A DNA stretch of 64,000 bases, from the NCBI RefSeq assembly GCF_001723285.1, contig NZ_LPWG01000003.1, forward strand, positions 113,648 to 177,647. Reading direction: 5' to 3'. Made by a program: the position numbers and the translations under genes. This document shows, one piece after another, positions 40,550 to 49,649 of this stretch; position 1 is the first letter of the stretch, and the number at the start of each line of letters is the position of its first letter. Source of the DNA: Methyloceanibacter methanicus. GTDB taxonomy: Bacteria > Pseudomonadota > Alphaproteobacteria > Rhizobiales > Methyloligellaceae. The notes beneath the pieces are model-generated. The model was given only the letters and a program-made list of their open reading frames with translations, made no database searches and had not been told where the DNA came from.

Positions 40550-41355
40550 GCGGCGTCTGAACGCTCTTTCAGAGCGGCGCGCGGCACCTTCTTGAAGAGC
40601 CTGAAGAAATTATCCGTCGTGAGGGCAGCCAGCGCGTCCGCGCTCACGCCGCGAACGTCGGCGATCCGCGCGGCCGTCTTGGCCACATAGGCCGGCTCGT
40701 TGGTCTTGCCGCGAAACGGCTCGGGCGCGAGATATGGCGCATCGGTCTCCACGAGCAGCCGGTCCGCCGGAACCGAGGCCGCGATCTCGCGCAGCTCCTG
40801 CGCCTTCTTGAAGGTCACCACGCCCGAAAAGGAGATGTACCCGCCGAGCGCAAGGCCGCGCCGGGCAAGCTCAGCACCGCTCGTGAAGCAATGCAGGATG
40901 AAGGGAAAGGCGCCTTTCGCGCTCTCCTCTTCCAGGATGGCGGCCATGTCCTCGTCGGCTTCGCGCGCATGAATGACAAGCGGCAAGCCGGTCTGCCGCG
41001 CGGCGGCGATGTGGGCACGGAAGCTTTTCGCCTGCACGTCCGGCGGCGCGTAGTCGTAATGGTAGTCGAGCCCCGCCTCGCCGATGGCGACGACCTTGGG
41101 ATGGCGCGCGATCGCGATCAGCTCTTCGGCGGTCACGTCCGGCTCCTCGGCCGCATTGTTCGGATGGGTGCCGATGGAGCAGAACACATTGTCGTGGGGC
41201 GCGACGAGATCCTTCAACTCGTCGAAGTTCCCAACGCGGGTCGAGATCGTGACCATGAGCCCGACGCCGGCCTCCCCGGCGCGCGCGAGCAGCGCCGGCA
41301 GGTCCGACTTGAGTTCGGGGAAATCGAGATGGCAGTGGCTATCGATCAGCATCAC
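40546..41355 (-). CDS. TatD family metal-dependent hydrolase
   Basis: TatD/YcfH proteins are metal-dependent TIM-barrel 3'-5' exonucleases or D-aminoacyl-tRNA-linked hydrolases. The 269-residue sequence begins MLIDSHCHLDFPE, with the first metal-binding HxH. AIGEAGLDYHYDYAP, LPLVIHAREADEDMA, FILHCFTSG and LLVETDAPYLAPEPFRGK follow, all family hallmarks. In related genomes this gene follows metG directly in a tmk-holB-metG-tatD-MBL cluster. Here a 3.4 kb plus-strand island lies between metG and tatD. Confidence 0.93.
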   Translation of the reverse strand: MMLIDSHCHLDFPELKSDLPALLARAGEAGVGLMVTISTRVGNFDELKDLVAPHDNVFCSIGTHPNNAAEEPDVTAEELIAIARHPKVVAIGEAGLDYHYDYAPPDVQAKSFRAHIAAARQTGLPLVIHAREADEDMAAILEEESAKGAFPFILHCFTSGAELARRGLALGGYISFSGVVTFKKAQELREIAASVPADRLLVETDAPYLAPEPFRGKTNEPAYVAKTAARIADVRGVSADALAALTTDNFFRLFKKVPRAALKERSDAA

Positions 41356-41477
41356 GCAAAGATGAAATGTCTTTAAGGTTCAGTCTGCTAGGCTCACACG
41401 TACAGGGACGCGATTCGCGCCTTTGTGCAGCAGTTTCGCGGACGAAACAATAGGACAACGCCCGGCAGCGCACCACA

Positions 41478-41810
41478 ATGGCAGCACGCTCAACCAAGAC
41501 ACGATTGGCCGTTGCCCTGGCCGCCGCGATCGCCGCCGCGGCTCCGTCGATGCTGTCCCCGGCCACGGCGGCGGCCGGGTGCAGCAAGAGCGTCTATGTC
41601 TACAGCGCCTCGTGGTGCGGGACCTGCCGCCGCTTGCGGGCCTATCTCGATCAAAGCGGCATCCGCTACGCCCTGTTGGACGCGGACGACCCCCGCGTCA
41701 GAGCGGATATGCGGGCGCGGTTCCGCAGCGTGGCCGTGCCGCATATGCTGATCGGGCGGCACGTCGTCCGCGGCCTCGACACGGCGAAGATCCAGCAGTT
41801 CTGCCGCTAA
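41478..41810 (+). CDS. Exported glutaredoxin/thioredoxin-fold protein (CGTC)
   Basis: The 110-residue protein has an Ala-rich signal peptide (about residues 1-33, ending ATAAAG) followed by a small glutaredoxin-like domain: VYVYSASWCGTCRRLRAYL with an active-site C-G-T-C, a cis-proline-type RSVAVPHMLIG, and a short C-terminal helix. It probably acts in the periplasm as a thiol-disulfide enzyme or copper/redox accessory. It is the first gene of the plus-strand island between tatD and metG. A tiny membrane-peptide gene follows after 12 bases. The exact substrate is unknown. Confidence 0.75.
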   Translation: MAARSTKTRLAVALAAAIAAAAPSMLSPATAAAGCSKSVYVYSASWCGTCRRLRAYLDQSGIRYALLDADDPRVRADMRARFRSVAVPHMLIGRHVVRGLDTAKIQQFCR

Positions 41811-41822
41811 AAGGAATTTCCC

Positions 41823-41945
41823 ATGAAGAATGGAACCGAATTCGTCGATGCGCGTTTGCCGCTTATGATGATCGCACTCGCATTTGCCGGCACGCTGGTC
41901 GCCGCCTTTCTGGTGGCGGGCTTCTGCGACAGCCTCGGCTCCTAG
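41823..41945 (+). CDS. Small single-pass membrane peptide (40 aa)
   Basis: This short gene starts ATG AAG AAT, eight bases after a good ribosome-binding site (AAAAGGA) and 12 bases after the glutaredoxin-like stop. The peptide is MKNGTEFVDARLPLMMIALA followed by FAGTLVAAFLVAGFCDSLGS, giving one hydrophobic helix of about 20 residues and a single Cys near its C-terminus. It is likely co-translated with the redox protein. No family was recognised. Confidence 0.55.
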   Translation: MKNGTEFVDARLPLMMIALAFAGTLVAAFLVAGFCDSLGS

Positions 41946-42259
41946 AAACGCTGACTCTCAATCAGCGGCACAGCGACGTTCGCAAGAGCGCGCGCCTGTC
42001 CGTGGACGGACTGACATCGCGTTCGCACGCCGTCCGTGCGCGCATGGTCTTGCCGATCGCCCCAACCGTCCCCCCAAAGAAAACTCAAAGTCGAACGATT
42101 GCAATAATCGGGACTTAGCCTTTCGAGTGGGGAACGGATCGCCAAGTTTCACGTTACGGCGTACATCGAGTCGGACGGAGGTGGCTTCTCCGCGACTGGA
42201 GAACCGTCACCCTTTCGGCAGAGGCATACGCAAGTAAACCGGTTGGAAGGGCTGACATC
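41946..42259 (+). promoter_or_regulatory. 314-base non-coding region upstream of the CLCA-like gene
   Basis: No gene is supported here. Visible elements are a 14-base palindrome GTCCGTGGACGGAC (41998-42011), partly repeated as CCGTCCGTGC about 35 bases later. A weak AT-rich hairpin CGATT/AATCG with a five-base loop lies at 42096-42110. The region probably carries the promoter of the 42260 gene, but no clear sigma-70 hexamers were recognised. Its base composition is less GC-rich than flanking genes. Confidence 0.35.
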
Positions 42260-44707
42260 ATGGGCATGGGGCGGTTCTCAGACGGAAAATTCGACTTCAT
42301 CGTCGTTGCCGATCACGTGTTGGGTGAGACCGCAAGACAGCAGTGGATGGACAAGTTCGTCGAGGCGTCGCGGCGGCTGTTCGATGCGACGGAAGGGCAA
42401 ATATCGTTCGGCAACATCTATATCGGCGACAACAGCTTTGGTCTCGGCGCGGCCGAGGCCGTCTTGCACGATATAAACGGGCGGGCTTTCGCGACAATTG
42501 GCGGGTTCGGTCAGCCTGGTCACCGGTTCCACCTGTTCTCGAATTCGACTCCGAATACGATCGTGCACGAGTTTGCCCACCACGCATTCGCGCTTCACGA
42601 CGAATATCTGAAGGTGCTTGGCGTCGATTCGATCGATCGGGACGCCACGCCACCTGACGGCTACGCGCTCGATCCGCCCTTCTACGACCAAGTCCCCCTG
42701 ATCACATCGGAGCTGCCTCCTCAAGATCTGCAAGGGAACCGGGCACTTATTCGATTTGGCAATCAGCTCATCGAGCAATTCGTGGAAGCCCACACGCCGG
42801 AGCTCTTGACCACGTTCAACAGCTTCGGCGCCGATCCGATGACTCAAGGCGGCGGCCGGGTCTTCTATCACAAGACCGACGGCATTGGCTGTGCCGATGC
42901 CGCTGGCGCAATCTACTCAATCATGGATCAGTCCAACGACTTGGCTGTCACCGAGTTCTGTACGGCCGCAAATCACGATCTTTCGGGACTTGAGAATGCG
43001 GAGTATGCCAATCGCCACACGGACGAATATGGCGGCCTGTCGTGTTGGGAGGTCATGCGCGACAAGATGCTGGAGCGTTGGGACTTCCCGCTCATCGTAC
43101 CCTCTCCGGAAGCGCAGCCCGGCGCGTTCGGCGGTTACGAACACGAGGACCCGCTGCGCCACGATCTCTTGAGCGAAGGCCGGTTTGTCCTTGTCATGGA
43201 CCGCTCCGGTTCCATGGCCGATGCGGGCAAGATCGTCGGCGCGAAATACGGCGTGGAACTCTGGCTCACATACATGGCGGAGGTCGGGGATTTCCTGTCC
43301 GTGGTTTGGTACAACGAAAATGTGGACGTGGCCCTCGGTCTCGAAGTGATCGCCGACACGGCCAACCTGCAAGGCCTCGTTGCCGAGGCCAACAATGTCG
43401 TGCCTCAGGGATTCACGAACATTCGCGACGCGCTGTACGAGGCGCATCAGCAGATTACCTCCCGCGAGGGCCAGGCGGCGCTCCAAGGAGTCGTGCTGCT
43501 GACGGACGGAATCCACAATCGGCCAATCGACACCTCGGCGCTTGAGGTCATTCCAACGTTCCAAGCGGACCAGATTCCAATTCTGGCGATTGCCGTGGGC
43601 GACCAGAACGACGTGGACATGGAAACGCTCGAAACGCTCAGCCGGGAAACCGGCGGTGCGCTACAGGCAGCGTTCGCGGCGGTGAACTACGATGCGTCCG
43701 ACGACTTTTCCGTGCGGGGATCTGTCGGCGTGCTGATTGCGCTGGCCCATGCCCTGTTGCGCGACGGGGCCGCTCTCTTCGGCGAATTGCAAATCGGGTC
43801 CGAGGACAGCGTGGCCGCGGCAATGTCCAAGGAGGGCGCGCAAGGCGAGAAGCTCAAATCTCTTGCCGAGATGCTGGGCCTACGCGAGACAAGCGCACTC
43901 TTGGGCCGGCGAACGGTGCCAGGCGCGGCGACGGTGCGATTCCTCGTCGAAGAAGGTGCCAACTACACGGCGTTCACGATCCTCTATCGTGAAAAGCAGG
44001 ATGTTGAGGTGACGCTTGTCGATCCGGACGGGAACGCCGTGGAGTACGATGGTGTCCAGAACATCCTCAGCCAATCGCCCCAGTCGCCTTTGAAGGTTGC
44101 CATCGTCAAGGAACCCAAGCCGGGCCTTTGGAAAGCAGTTCTTGCGCGGAAAACGCCGGGAGAGCCCTTCTCACTGTTTTACGCGGTGGAGATCGACAAC
44201 GAGCGCATCGCCGTGCGCGGCGATGTCGACCCGTTGGTTCCGATTGGCGGTACGGCGACGATCCGCGCCTCCGGCAATTGGCAGGACCTTTTGTCTGATC
44301 TCGATGTCACCGCGCGCATTGTCGACCCTCAGGGCGGCATTCATATGGTGTCCTTGTCCGACGAGCAGTATATCGAGCCCAATAGCGGCTCTTACTTGGG
44401 AACATTCGTGCCCACGATGCCGGGGCGGCACGCGGTCGAGATCACCATTGCCAATCGCGGCCGCGCCATTCTCGCAGGCGGCATCCATCGCGCAATGCAC
44501 GGACCCGCGCCGGATAAGGACAAACCCCAGGTCATCGACATCTCTTCCGCGGCCCCGGTCTTCACGCGGCGCATCCCGCTCTTTTTCGATGCAGGCGTGC
44601 GCAGAAAACCGGTCGACAAGGATCAGAAGGCCAGCGGAAAGGTTCCGTTCCCCGTGAAGCCTCGCAAGCTCAAGCTGAAGCCGGTCGAGCCGCGGAAGCA
44701 GAACTAG
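42260..44707 (+). CDS. CLCA-like protein: HExxH metalloprotease plus VWA domain
   Basis: This 815-residue protein has the architecture of animal CLCA proteins (secreted, self-cleaving metalloproteases once called calcium-activated chloride channel regulators). The N-terminal domain includes FVEASRRLFDATEG and the motif HEFAHHAFALHDEY (His103 to Tyr116), matching the CLCA HExxH-x6-DE zincin motif. A Cys block follows (VTEFCTAANHD, LSCWEVMRD). The VWA domain has an intact MIDAS (DRSGSM at Asp314) and LLTDGIHN (Asp416). The C-terminal 300 residues are beta-sandwich-like (VEVTLVDPDGNAVEYDG; SGSYLGTFVPTMPGRHAVEI). There is no visible signal peptide, unlike animal CLCA. A good ribosome-binding site (GGAAGGG) precedes the ATG. 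Substrate is unknown. Confidence 0.8.
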   Translation: MGMGRFSDGKFDFIVVADHVLGETARQQWMDKFVEASRRLFDATEGQISFGNIYIGDNSFGLGAAEAVLHDINGRAFATIGGFGQPGHRFHLFSNSTPNTIVHEFAHHAFALHDEYLKVLGVDSIDRDATPPDGYALDPPFYDQVPLITSELPPQDLQGNRALIRFGNQLIEQFVEAHTPELLTTFNSFGADPMTQGGGRVFYHKTDGIGCADAAGAIYSIMDQSNDLAVTEFCTAANHDLSGLENAEYANRHTDEYGGLSCWEVMRDKMLERWDFPLIVPSPEAQPGAFGGYEHEDPLRHDLLSEGRFVLVMDRSGSMADAGKIVGAKYGVELWLTYMAEVGDFLSVVWYNENVDVALGLEVIADTANLQGLVAEANNVVPQGFTNIRDALYEAHQQITSREGQAALQGVVLLTDGIHNRPIDTSALEVIPTFQADQIPILAIAVGDQNDVDMETLETLSRETGGALQAAFAAVNYDASDDFSVRGSVGVLIALAHALLRDGAALFGELQIGSEDSVAAAMSKEGAQGEKLKSLAEMLGLRETSALLGRRTVPGAATVRFLVEEGANYTAFTILYREKQDVEVTLVDPDGNAVEYDGVQNILSQSPQSPLKVAIVKEPKPGLWKAVLARKTPGEPFSLFYAVEIDNERIAVRGDVDPLVPIGGTATIRASGNWQDLLSDLDVTARIVDPQGGIHMVSLSDEQYIEPNSGSYLGTFVPTMPGRHAVEITIANRGRAILAGGIHRAMHGPAPDKDKPQVIDISSAAPVFTRRIPLFFDAGVRRKPVDKDQKASGKVPFPVKPRKLKLKPVEPRKQN

Positions 44708-44791
44708 CGACGGGGCTCCGGCTGCGGCGGTTTCGATTGCTTGAGCTCATGACACCGCTGACTCTTCATCGCCGGTTTGACGTCGCGCGCG

Positions 44792-46351
44792 TCAGCTCGC
44801 CTCGCGTTCCGGCTCCACGTAGCGCGGGAAGACGGCTTCGGGTTTAGGCAGTTCGGTGCTGGGCTTGAGACGTCCTGCCGCGCCGAGTTGCTCGAACCCC
44901 CGCGCATCGTCCGGCACGCTTAGGAGATCCAGCAGCTTGCCGCCGCTTTGCGGCATCGCCGCTTGCGCCAGAACGGCCGCCTGACGCACCACCTCGGCCG
45001 TGACGTAGAGGATCGTACCCATGCGCTCGGGGTTGGTCTTCTTGTGCGCCCAAGGCTCCTCGCCCGCGAAATAGCGGTTGGCGTCGGCGATCAGTCCCCA
45101 GACGAGCTCCAGGGCCCGATGGATGGCGAAGGCGTCGATCTCGGCCTCCACGCGCGGTAGAAGTCCGTCGGCGGCGGCCAGGATCGCCTCGTCGGCCTCC
45201 GTCAGCGCACCGGGTTCGGGAAGAACACCGCCGCAGTTCTTGGCGATCATGGACAGCGAGCGCTGCGCCAGATTGCCCAGATCGTTGGCGAGGTCCGCAT
45301 TGATGCGCTGAACGATGCCGTCATGGCTGTAATTGCCGTCCTGGCCGAACGGCACTTCGCGCAGGAGGAAATAGCGGATCTGGTCGACGCCGTATTCGCG
45401 GACGAGCGCTATCGGATCGACCACGTTGCCGACCGACTTCGACATCTTCTCCCCCCGGTTGTAGAGGAAGCCGTGACCGAACACCTGGCGCGGCAGCGCC
45501 ACGCCCGCCGACATCAGAAAGGCCGGCCAATAGATCGCGTGAAACCGGATGATGTCCTTGCCGATGATATGGGCGTCCGCCGGCCAGTATTTCTTGAAGC
45601 TCTCGGACTCCTCGTCCGGAAAGCCGACGCCGGTGATGTAATTCGTGAGCGCATCCACCCAGACATACATGACGTGCTTCGGATCGTCCGGAACCGGCAC
45701 GCCCCAATCGAACGTGGTGCGCGAGACCGACAGGTCCCGCAGACCGCCGCGCACGAAGCTCTTCACCTCGTTGGCGCGCGTCTCGGGGCCGATGAAACCG
45801 GGATTGGCTTCGTAATGGGCGAGCAGCCGGTCCTGGAACGCGGATAGGCGGAAGAAATAGCTTTCCTCCTCGACCCATTCCACGGGCGTGCCTTGCGGCG
45901 AGAGTTTGGCGCCGTCGGGGCCGTCCGTCAGCTCGCTCTCGTCGTAATAGGCCTCGTCGCGCACCGAGTACCAGCCCGCATATTTGTCGAGATAGATGTC
46001 GCCGGCCGCCTGCATGCGCCGCCACAGCTCTTGGCTCGCCCGCTTGTGCCGCTCTTCGCGCGTCGAGATGAAGTCGTCGTTGGAGCAATCCAGCACCTCG
46101 ACCATCTCGCGGAATTTCGGCGTGTTGCGGTCGGCGAGTTCGGTGGCGGTGATGCCCTGCTTGCGCGCGGTCTGCAGCATTTTGATGCCGTGCTCGTCGG
46201 TGCCGGTGAGGAAGAACACGTCCTTCCCTTGCAGCCGCCGGAAGCGCGCAAGGGCGTCGGTCGCCACTGCCTCGTAGGCATGGCCAATATGCGGCGCGTC
46301 GTTCGGATACGAGATCGCGGTCGTGATGTAGTAGGTTTGTCTGTCGGCCAT
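44792..46351 (-). CDS. metG: Methionyl-tRNA synthetase
   Basis: MetG is the class I synthetase charging tRNA-Met. The 519-residue protein starts [20 protein letters not shown], carrying the HIGH-type signature, then [12 protein letters not shown] and the KMSKS motif in [14 protein letters not shown]. The zinc-binding cysteine insertion typical of E. coli MetG is absent, as in the shorter alphaproteobacterial type. The tRNA-binding C-terminal EMAP domain is also missing. It is preceded by a long imperfect inverted repeat (46361-46438) and by holB. Confidence 0.95.
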   Translation of the reverse strand: MADRQTYYITTAISYPNDAPHIGHAYEAVATDALARFRRLQGKDVFFLTGTDEHGIKMLQTARKQGITATELADRNTPKFREMVEVLDCSNDDFISTREERHKRASQELWRRMQAAGDIYLDKYAGWYSVRDEAYYDESELTDGPDGAKLSPQGTPVEWVEEESYFFRLSAFQDRLLAHYEANPGFIGPETRANEVKSFVRGGLRDLSVSRTTFDWGVPVPDDPKHVMYVWVDALTNYITGVGFPDEESESFKKYWPADAHIIGKDIIRFHAIYWPAFLMSAGVALPRQVFGHGFLYNRGEKMSKSVGNVVDPIALVREYGVDQIRYFLLREVPFGQDGNYSHDGIVQRINADLANDLGNLAQRSLSMIAKNCGGVLPEPGALTEADEAILAAADGLLPRVEAEIDAFAIHRALELVWGLIADANRYFAGEEPWAHKKTNPERMGTILYVTAEVVRQAAVLAQAAMPQSGGKLLDLLSVPDDARGFEQLGAAGRLKPSTELPKPEAVFPRYVEPEREAS

Positions 46352-46360
46352 AATGTCTCC

Positions 46361-46438
46361 CTAGTGGTTCGACTCGGGCAATTGCCCGCCCTTAGCTGCA
46401 CCTGCCCGAGCAAATGCCCAAGTCGAGAGAACCACTAG
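46361..46438. repeat. 78-base imperfect palindrome upstream of metG
   Basis: Outer arms CTAGTGGTTC (46361-46370) and GAACCACTAG (46429-46438) are perfect inverted repeats. Inside them GACTCGGGCA (46371-46380) pairs with TGCCCAAGTC (46413-46424 region) with one mismatch, after a four-base asymmetric insertion. A further TGCCCGAG repeats the inner arm. The element fills most of the metG-holB gap. It could be a small MITE-like insertion or a regulatory hairpin in the metG leader. Confidence 0.55.
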
Positions 46439-46505
46439 CAACGCATGAGTCTGGTGGAGACATAGCCTTGCCTCCCCTCCCTGCCAAGCATACACAGCGA
46501 ACGCG

Positions 46506-47639
46506 TCAGGACATTCGGCTTGCGGCGAGCTTCTGAAGGTCGAACCAGCTGTTCAGGACCAGAAGGCTCCGGTCCAGGTTGAGGGCGAAGGTTTCGGCGC
46601 GCGCGGCGGAAATCCCCTCCCAGGCATCCGCCCAGCCGGGCAAATTGTCCAACGACACCAAGCCCTTCGCGAGCTTTTCTTCCGTTCCCACGAGCCCCTC
46701 TCCCGTGGCCCCGTAGCGGACCAGCCGCTCGATCAGGCCGAGCAGCAGCGCGAGATAGAGTTCGAACTGCTCGGTCTCGGCGGTGCTTGCCAGCGTCTCG
46801 GCCTGGCGCTGCACTTTCGCGCCGTCGAGTTCAGGCAGCGCCTCGAACGTCGCGACGATCTGGTCGTACAGCGCGATGCCCTCTCCGGTCACGAGTTCCA
46901 AGGCCCGCCGCACGCTCCCTTGCGACAGGGCCATGGCAAGACCCAAGGTCTTCTCGTCGGCCTCGATCTCGTCGCGTGCGAGCGCGGCCGTGACGGCCTC
47001 GGCGAGCGGCGCATCCTCGAGCGGCGCGAGGCGCAGCACCCTTGTGCGCGACCGGATCGTGACCGGCAGAAGGCCCTCCGCGTTGGAGACCAGGAGAAAC
47101 AGCGTGTTCGGCGGCGGCTCCTCGAGCGCTTTCAGCAACGCATTCGCCGCGTTCTGATTGAGCTGGTCGGCGCGATCCACGATGACCACGCGCCAGCTGC
47201 CGTCGCCCGCCGTGCTGCCGAGGAACGCGCGCAAGCGGCGGACTTCGTCGACGCCGATCACTTGCGAATAGCGCTTGGTCTTTTCCATCCAGGACCGGCG
47301 AATGAGGAGCAGGTTGGGATGGGCGAGCCCCGCGACCTTGCGGAAGATGGGGTGGTCGATCGAAACGTCCGCAGCCGCGCCCGGAAGAAGGTCGCCTGCT
47401 TCCGCATGGGCAAGGATCGTTCGGGCCAAACGATAGGCCAGCGTCGCCTTGCCGATGCCCTCGGGGCCGACCAGCAGCCAGGCATGGTGCAGCCGTCCGC
47501 TCCGAAGCGCCTCTTCGAATTCTTGAGCCGCTTCGTCGTGCCCGAACACGCGGTCCACATCCCGCGGGCTGGAGAACGGCTCCAACCGATCGGGCTCGGC
47601 GGCAGCGGGGGCGGATCTGCTGGCGGCGGCGCTCATCAT
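46506..47639 (-). CDS. holB: DNA polymerase III subunit delta prime
   Basis: HolB is a clamp-loader subunit. The 377-residue protein has an N-terminal AAA+ domain with VFGHDEAAQEFEEALRSGRL, LLVGPEGIGKATLAYRLAR (Walker A variant), QVIGVDEVRRLRAFL, and the sensor segment NALLKALEEPPPNTLFLLVS. The SRC motif is present as IRSRTRVLRL. The C-terminal collar domain follows. It lies between tmk and metG as in other alphaproteobacteria, 35 bases after tmk. Confidence 0.92.
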   Translation of the reverse strand: MMSAAASRSAPAAAEPDRLEPFSSPRDVDRVFGHDEAAQEFEEALRSGRLHHAWLLVGPEGIGKATLAYRLARTILAHAEAGDLLPGAAADVSIDHPIFRKVAGLAHPNLLLIRRSWMEKTKRYSQVIGVDEVRRLRAFLGSTAGDGSWRVVIVDRADQLNQNAANALLKALEEPPPNTLFLLVSNAEGLLPVTIRSRTRVLRLAPLEDAPLAEAVTAALARDEIEADEKTLGLAMALSQGSVRRALELVTGEGIALYDQIVATFEALPELDGAKVQRQAETLASTAETEQFELYLALLLGLIERLVRYGATGEGLVGTEEKLAKGLVSLDNLPGWADAWEGISAARAETFALNLDRSLLVLNSWFDLQKLAASRMS

Positions 47640-47674
47640 GTTCTGCTCACGACCCTACACCGCAGGCGGCCGGT

Positions 47675-48319
47675 TCATGGATTGAGGCGCTGCAAGACCG
47701 TTTCCCAAACGTCCTCGGCGACCATGGCTTCGGGCTGGCTTGCATCGACCACGACGCAGCGGCCCGGCTCTTCCTCGGCGATGTCCAGAAATGCACGGCG
47801 AATGCGCTCATGGGTCATCAGCTCCTGGCTCTCGAAACGGTCGAGTTCGGTCCCTTCCGCCCGTGTCTCCACCCGCGCGAGCCCCTCCTCGGCGGGAATG
47901 TCGAGGATAAACGTAATGTCGGGCATGAGCGCGCCCACGGTCAGTTTCTCCAACGCGTTGATGAGCGGGCGTGGCACGCCGGCCGTCGCGCCCTGATAGG
48001 CGCGCGTGGAATCGACGAACCGGTCGCACACGACCCATTGGCCCTGCTGCAACGCGCCCTGAATGGCGTTGTCGATATGGTCGCCGGCCACGGAGAAGAG
48101 AACGGCCTCCGCCAGGGGTCCGAACGAGGCCGCCTGTCCGGACAGAAGGACCTCGCGGATCTCCTCGGCGCGAGGCGATCCACCGGGTTCGCGCGTGGCA
48201 AAGACCGGACGTCCCGACCGGGCGAGCCGCTCCGCGAGAATGTTGGCTTGGGTCGATTTGCCCGACCCTTCGCCGCCCTCGAGCGTGATGAACCGTCCGA
48301 TTTCGATGGCTTGCTGCAT
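47675..48319 (-). CDS. tmk: Thymidylate kinase
   Basis: Tmk phosphorylates dTMP to dTDP. From the ATG at 48319 (MQQAIEIGRFITLEGGEGSG) the protein has 214 residues. It shows the P-loop EGGEGSGKSTQ, the TREPGGSPRAEEIR dTMP-binding block, the DR motif in VVCDRFVDSTRAYQG, and a lid region TRAEGTELDRFESQ. The frame continues upstream to 48430 but that stretch lacks family similarity. It is preceded by the DD-carboxypeptidase gene, 25 bases away on the same strand. Confidence 0.95.
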   Translation of the reverse strand: MQQAIEIGRFITLEGGEGSGKSTQANILAERLARSGRPVFATREPGGSPRAEEIREVLLSGQAASFGPLAEAVLFSVAGDHIDNAIQGALQQGQWVVCDRFVDSTRAYQGATAGVPRPLINALEKLTVGALMPDITFILDIPAEEGLARVETRAEGTELDRFESQELMTHERIRRAFLDIAEEEPGRCVVVDASQPEAMVAEDVWETVLQRLNP

Positions 48320-48344
48320 GGTCGAAAGGCTCGCCTTCCCGGCG

Positions 48345-49532
48345 CTAGAGAAGCCAGCCAAATGCCAGTACGAGCAGGGAATCGATTCCCCGCTTGGCGA
48401 AGCCGCTGCTGTTGATGTCCTCGCCGGCATAGAGCGGGATCTCGTTGACCGCCGCCAAATCGGCCGACTGGACTTTCAGCGTGGCGATCTGATCGCCCTT
48501 CTTGATGGGCGCCTTGATCGGTCCCTCATAGACGATCTCGCCGGAGACCGCGCCAGTCGCGCTGGCCGGCAGGAGAAGATCGATCGCGCCGTCGCCGACC
48601 AGCGGCACGTAGTGCTTCTCCCCGCCCCAAACGAGCGCTTCGCTCACTTGCTGCCCGTCGTCGAACAACCGGAACGGCCGGAAGCTCTTGAAGCCCCATT
48701 CCAGCATCCTGCGGGATTCCGTTTCCCGGTCGTTCTTGTTCTCGAGCCCCGTCACGACAAGGACCAGGCGCTGATCGCCGCGCTTGGCGCTCGACACGAG
48801 GCCGTAACCCGACTCATTGGTGTAGCCGGTCTTCAAACCGTCGACGCCGATGTCGGACCAAACCAGCGGATTGCGGTTCCGGAAGGTGAACTTGTCCCGA
48901 TAGCGGAACTCCTTCTGCGCGAAATAGGGATAGTACTCCGGATAGGTCTCGATGAGATGCTTGGACAGCGTTGCGAGATCCCGCGCGGTCATCAAGTGAC
49001 CTTCCGCCGGCAGGCCGGTCGGATTGACGAAGTTCGAGCCCGTAAGACCGATCTGCCTCGCGTAGTCGTTCATCATTTTGACCGAAGCCCTCTTCGGTCC
49101 CGCCGATCCCCTCGGCGAGGATGAGGCTCCGTCGTTGGCAGACTGCACCGTCACGCCCTGGATCAGATCGCTCACGGTGATGGGGCTGCCGAGCGGCGCG
49201 AACATGGCGGCGGTGCCGGACGGAGCGCCGCCCGTGCGCCAGGCGTGCTCGCTGACCGTGAAGGTATCGTCGAGTTTGATGCGGCCGGACTTGAGCTCAC
49301 GAAACACCACCGCCAGCGTCATGAGCTTGCTCATGCTGGCCGGGGGAATGCGGATATCGGCACCCTTTTCGTAAAGGACGAGATCGGCGCCGGAATCCAT
49401 CAGGATGGCGTTCTGGGCCTTGGTCTCGAATTCGCTCGTCTTCTTCGACGCCGCACAGACCGGTCCCGCAGCGAAGGCCACGCTAAGCCCGCAGGCAACG
49501 GCAATTTTCGTCAATCTACGCAAAGCGCGCAC
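48345..49532 (-). CDS. D-alanyl-D-alanine carboxypeptidase (PBP5/6 type), paired indels
   Basis: This is a peptidoglycan-trimming serine carboxypeptidase of the S11 family. A GTG start at 49532 gives a signal peptide (KIAVACGLSVAFAAGPVCAA). Catalytic motifs are SMSK (SxxK), SAND (SxN) and GLKTG (KTG). A C-terminal PBP5-type beta domain and a terminal amphipathic/hydrophobic helix (LLVLAFGWLL) follow. Residues about 136-151 read GASSSPRGSAGPKRAS; a deletion near 49125 and an insertion near 49082 explain this, since the repaired frame gives LAEGIGGTEEGFVKMM, the normal family sequence. An upstream in-frame region to 49646 is unlikely to be coding. Confidence 0.9.
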   Translation of the reverse strand: MRALRRLTKIAVACGLSVAFAAGPVCAASKKTSEFETKAQNAILMDSGADLVLYEKGADIRIPPASMSKLMTLAVVFRELKSGRIKLDDTFTVSEHAWRTGGAPSGTAAMFAPLGSPITVSDLIQGVTVQSANDGASSSPRGSAGPKRASVKMMNDYARQIGLTGSNFVNPTGLPAEGHLMTARDLATLSKHLIETYPEYYPYFAQKEFRYRDKFTFRNRNPLVWSDIGVDGLKTGYTNESGYGLVSSAKRGDQRLVLVVTGLENKNDRETESRRMLEWGFKSFRPFRLFDDGQQVSEALVWGGEKHYVPLVGDGAIDLLLPASATGAVSGEIVYEGPIKAPIKKGDQIATLKVQSADLAAVNEIPLYAGEDINSSGFAKRGIDSLLVLAFGWLL

Positions 49533-49649
49533 GCGGTCACGTCGTTCTACTAGAGGAATGGTGGATCGAAACGCCGCCAAAGGCTGCGGCCCAAGCGGCG
49601 TCACTATCGAACTGTTAAGGCAAAAAATCAACCGGGCACGGACCAACGC

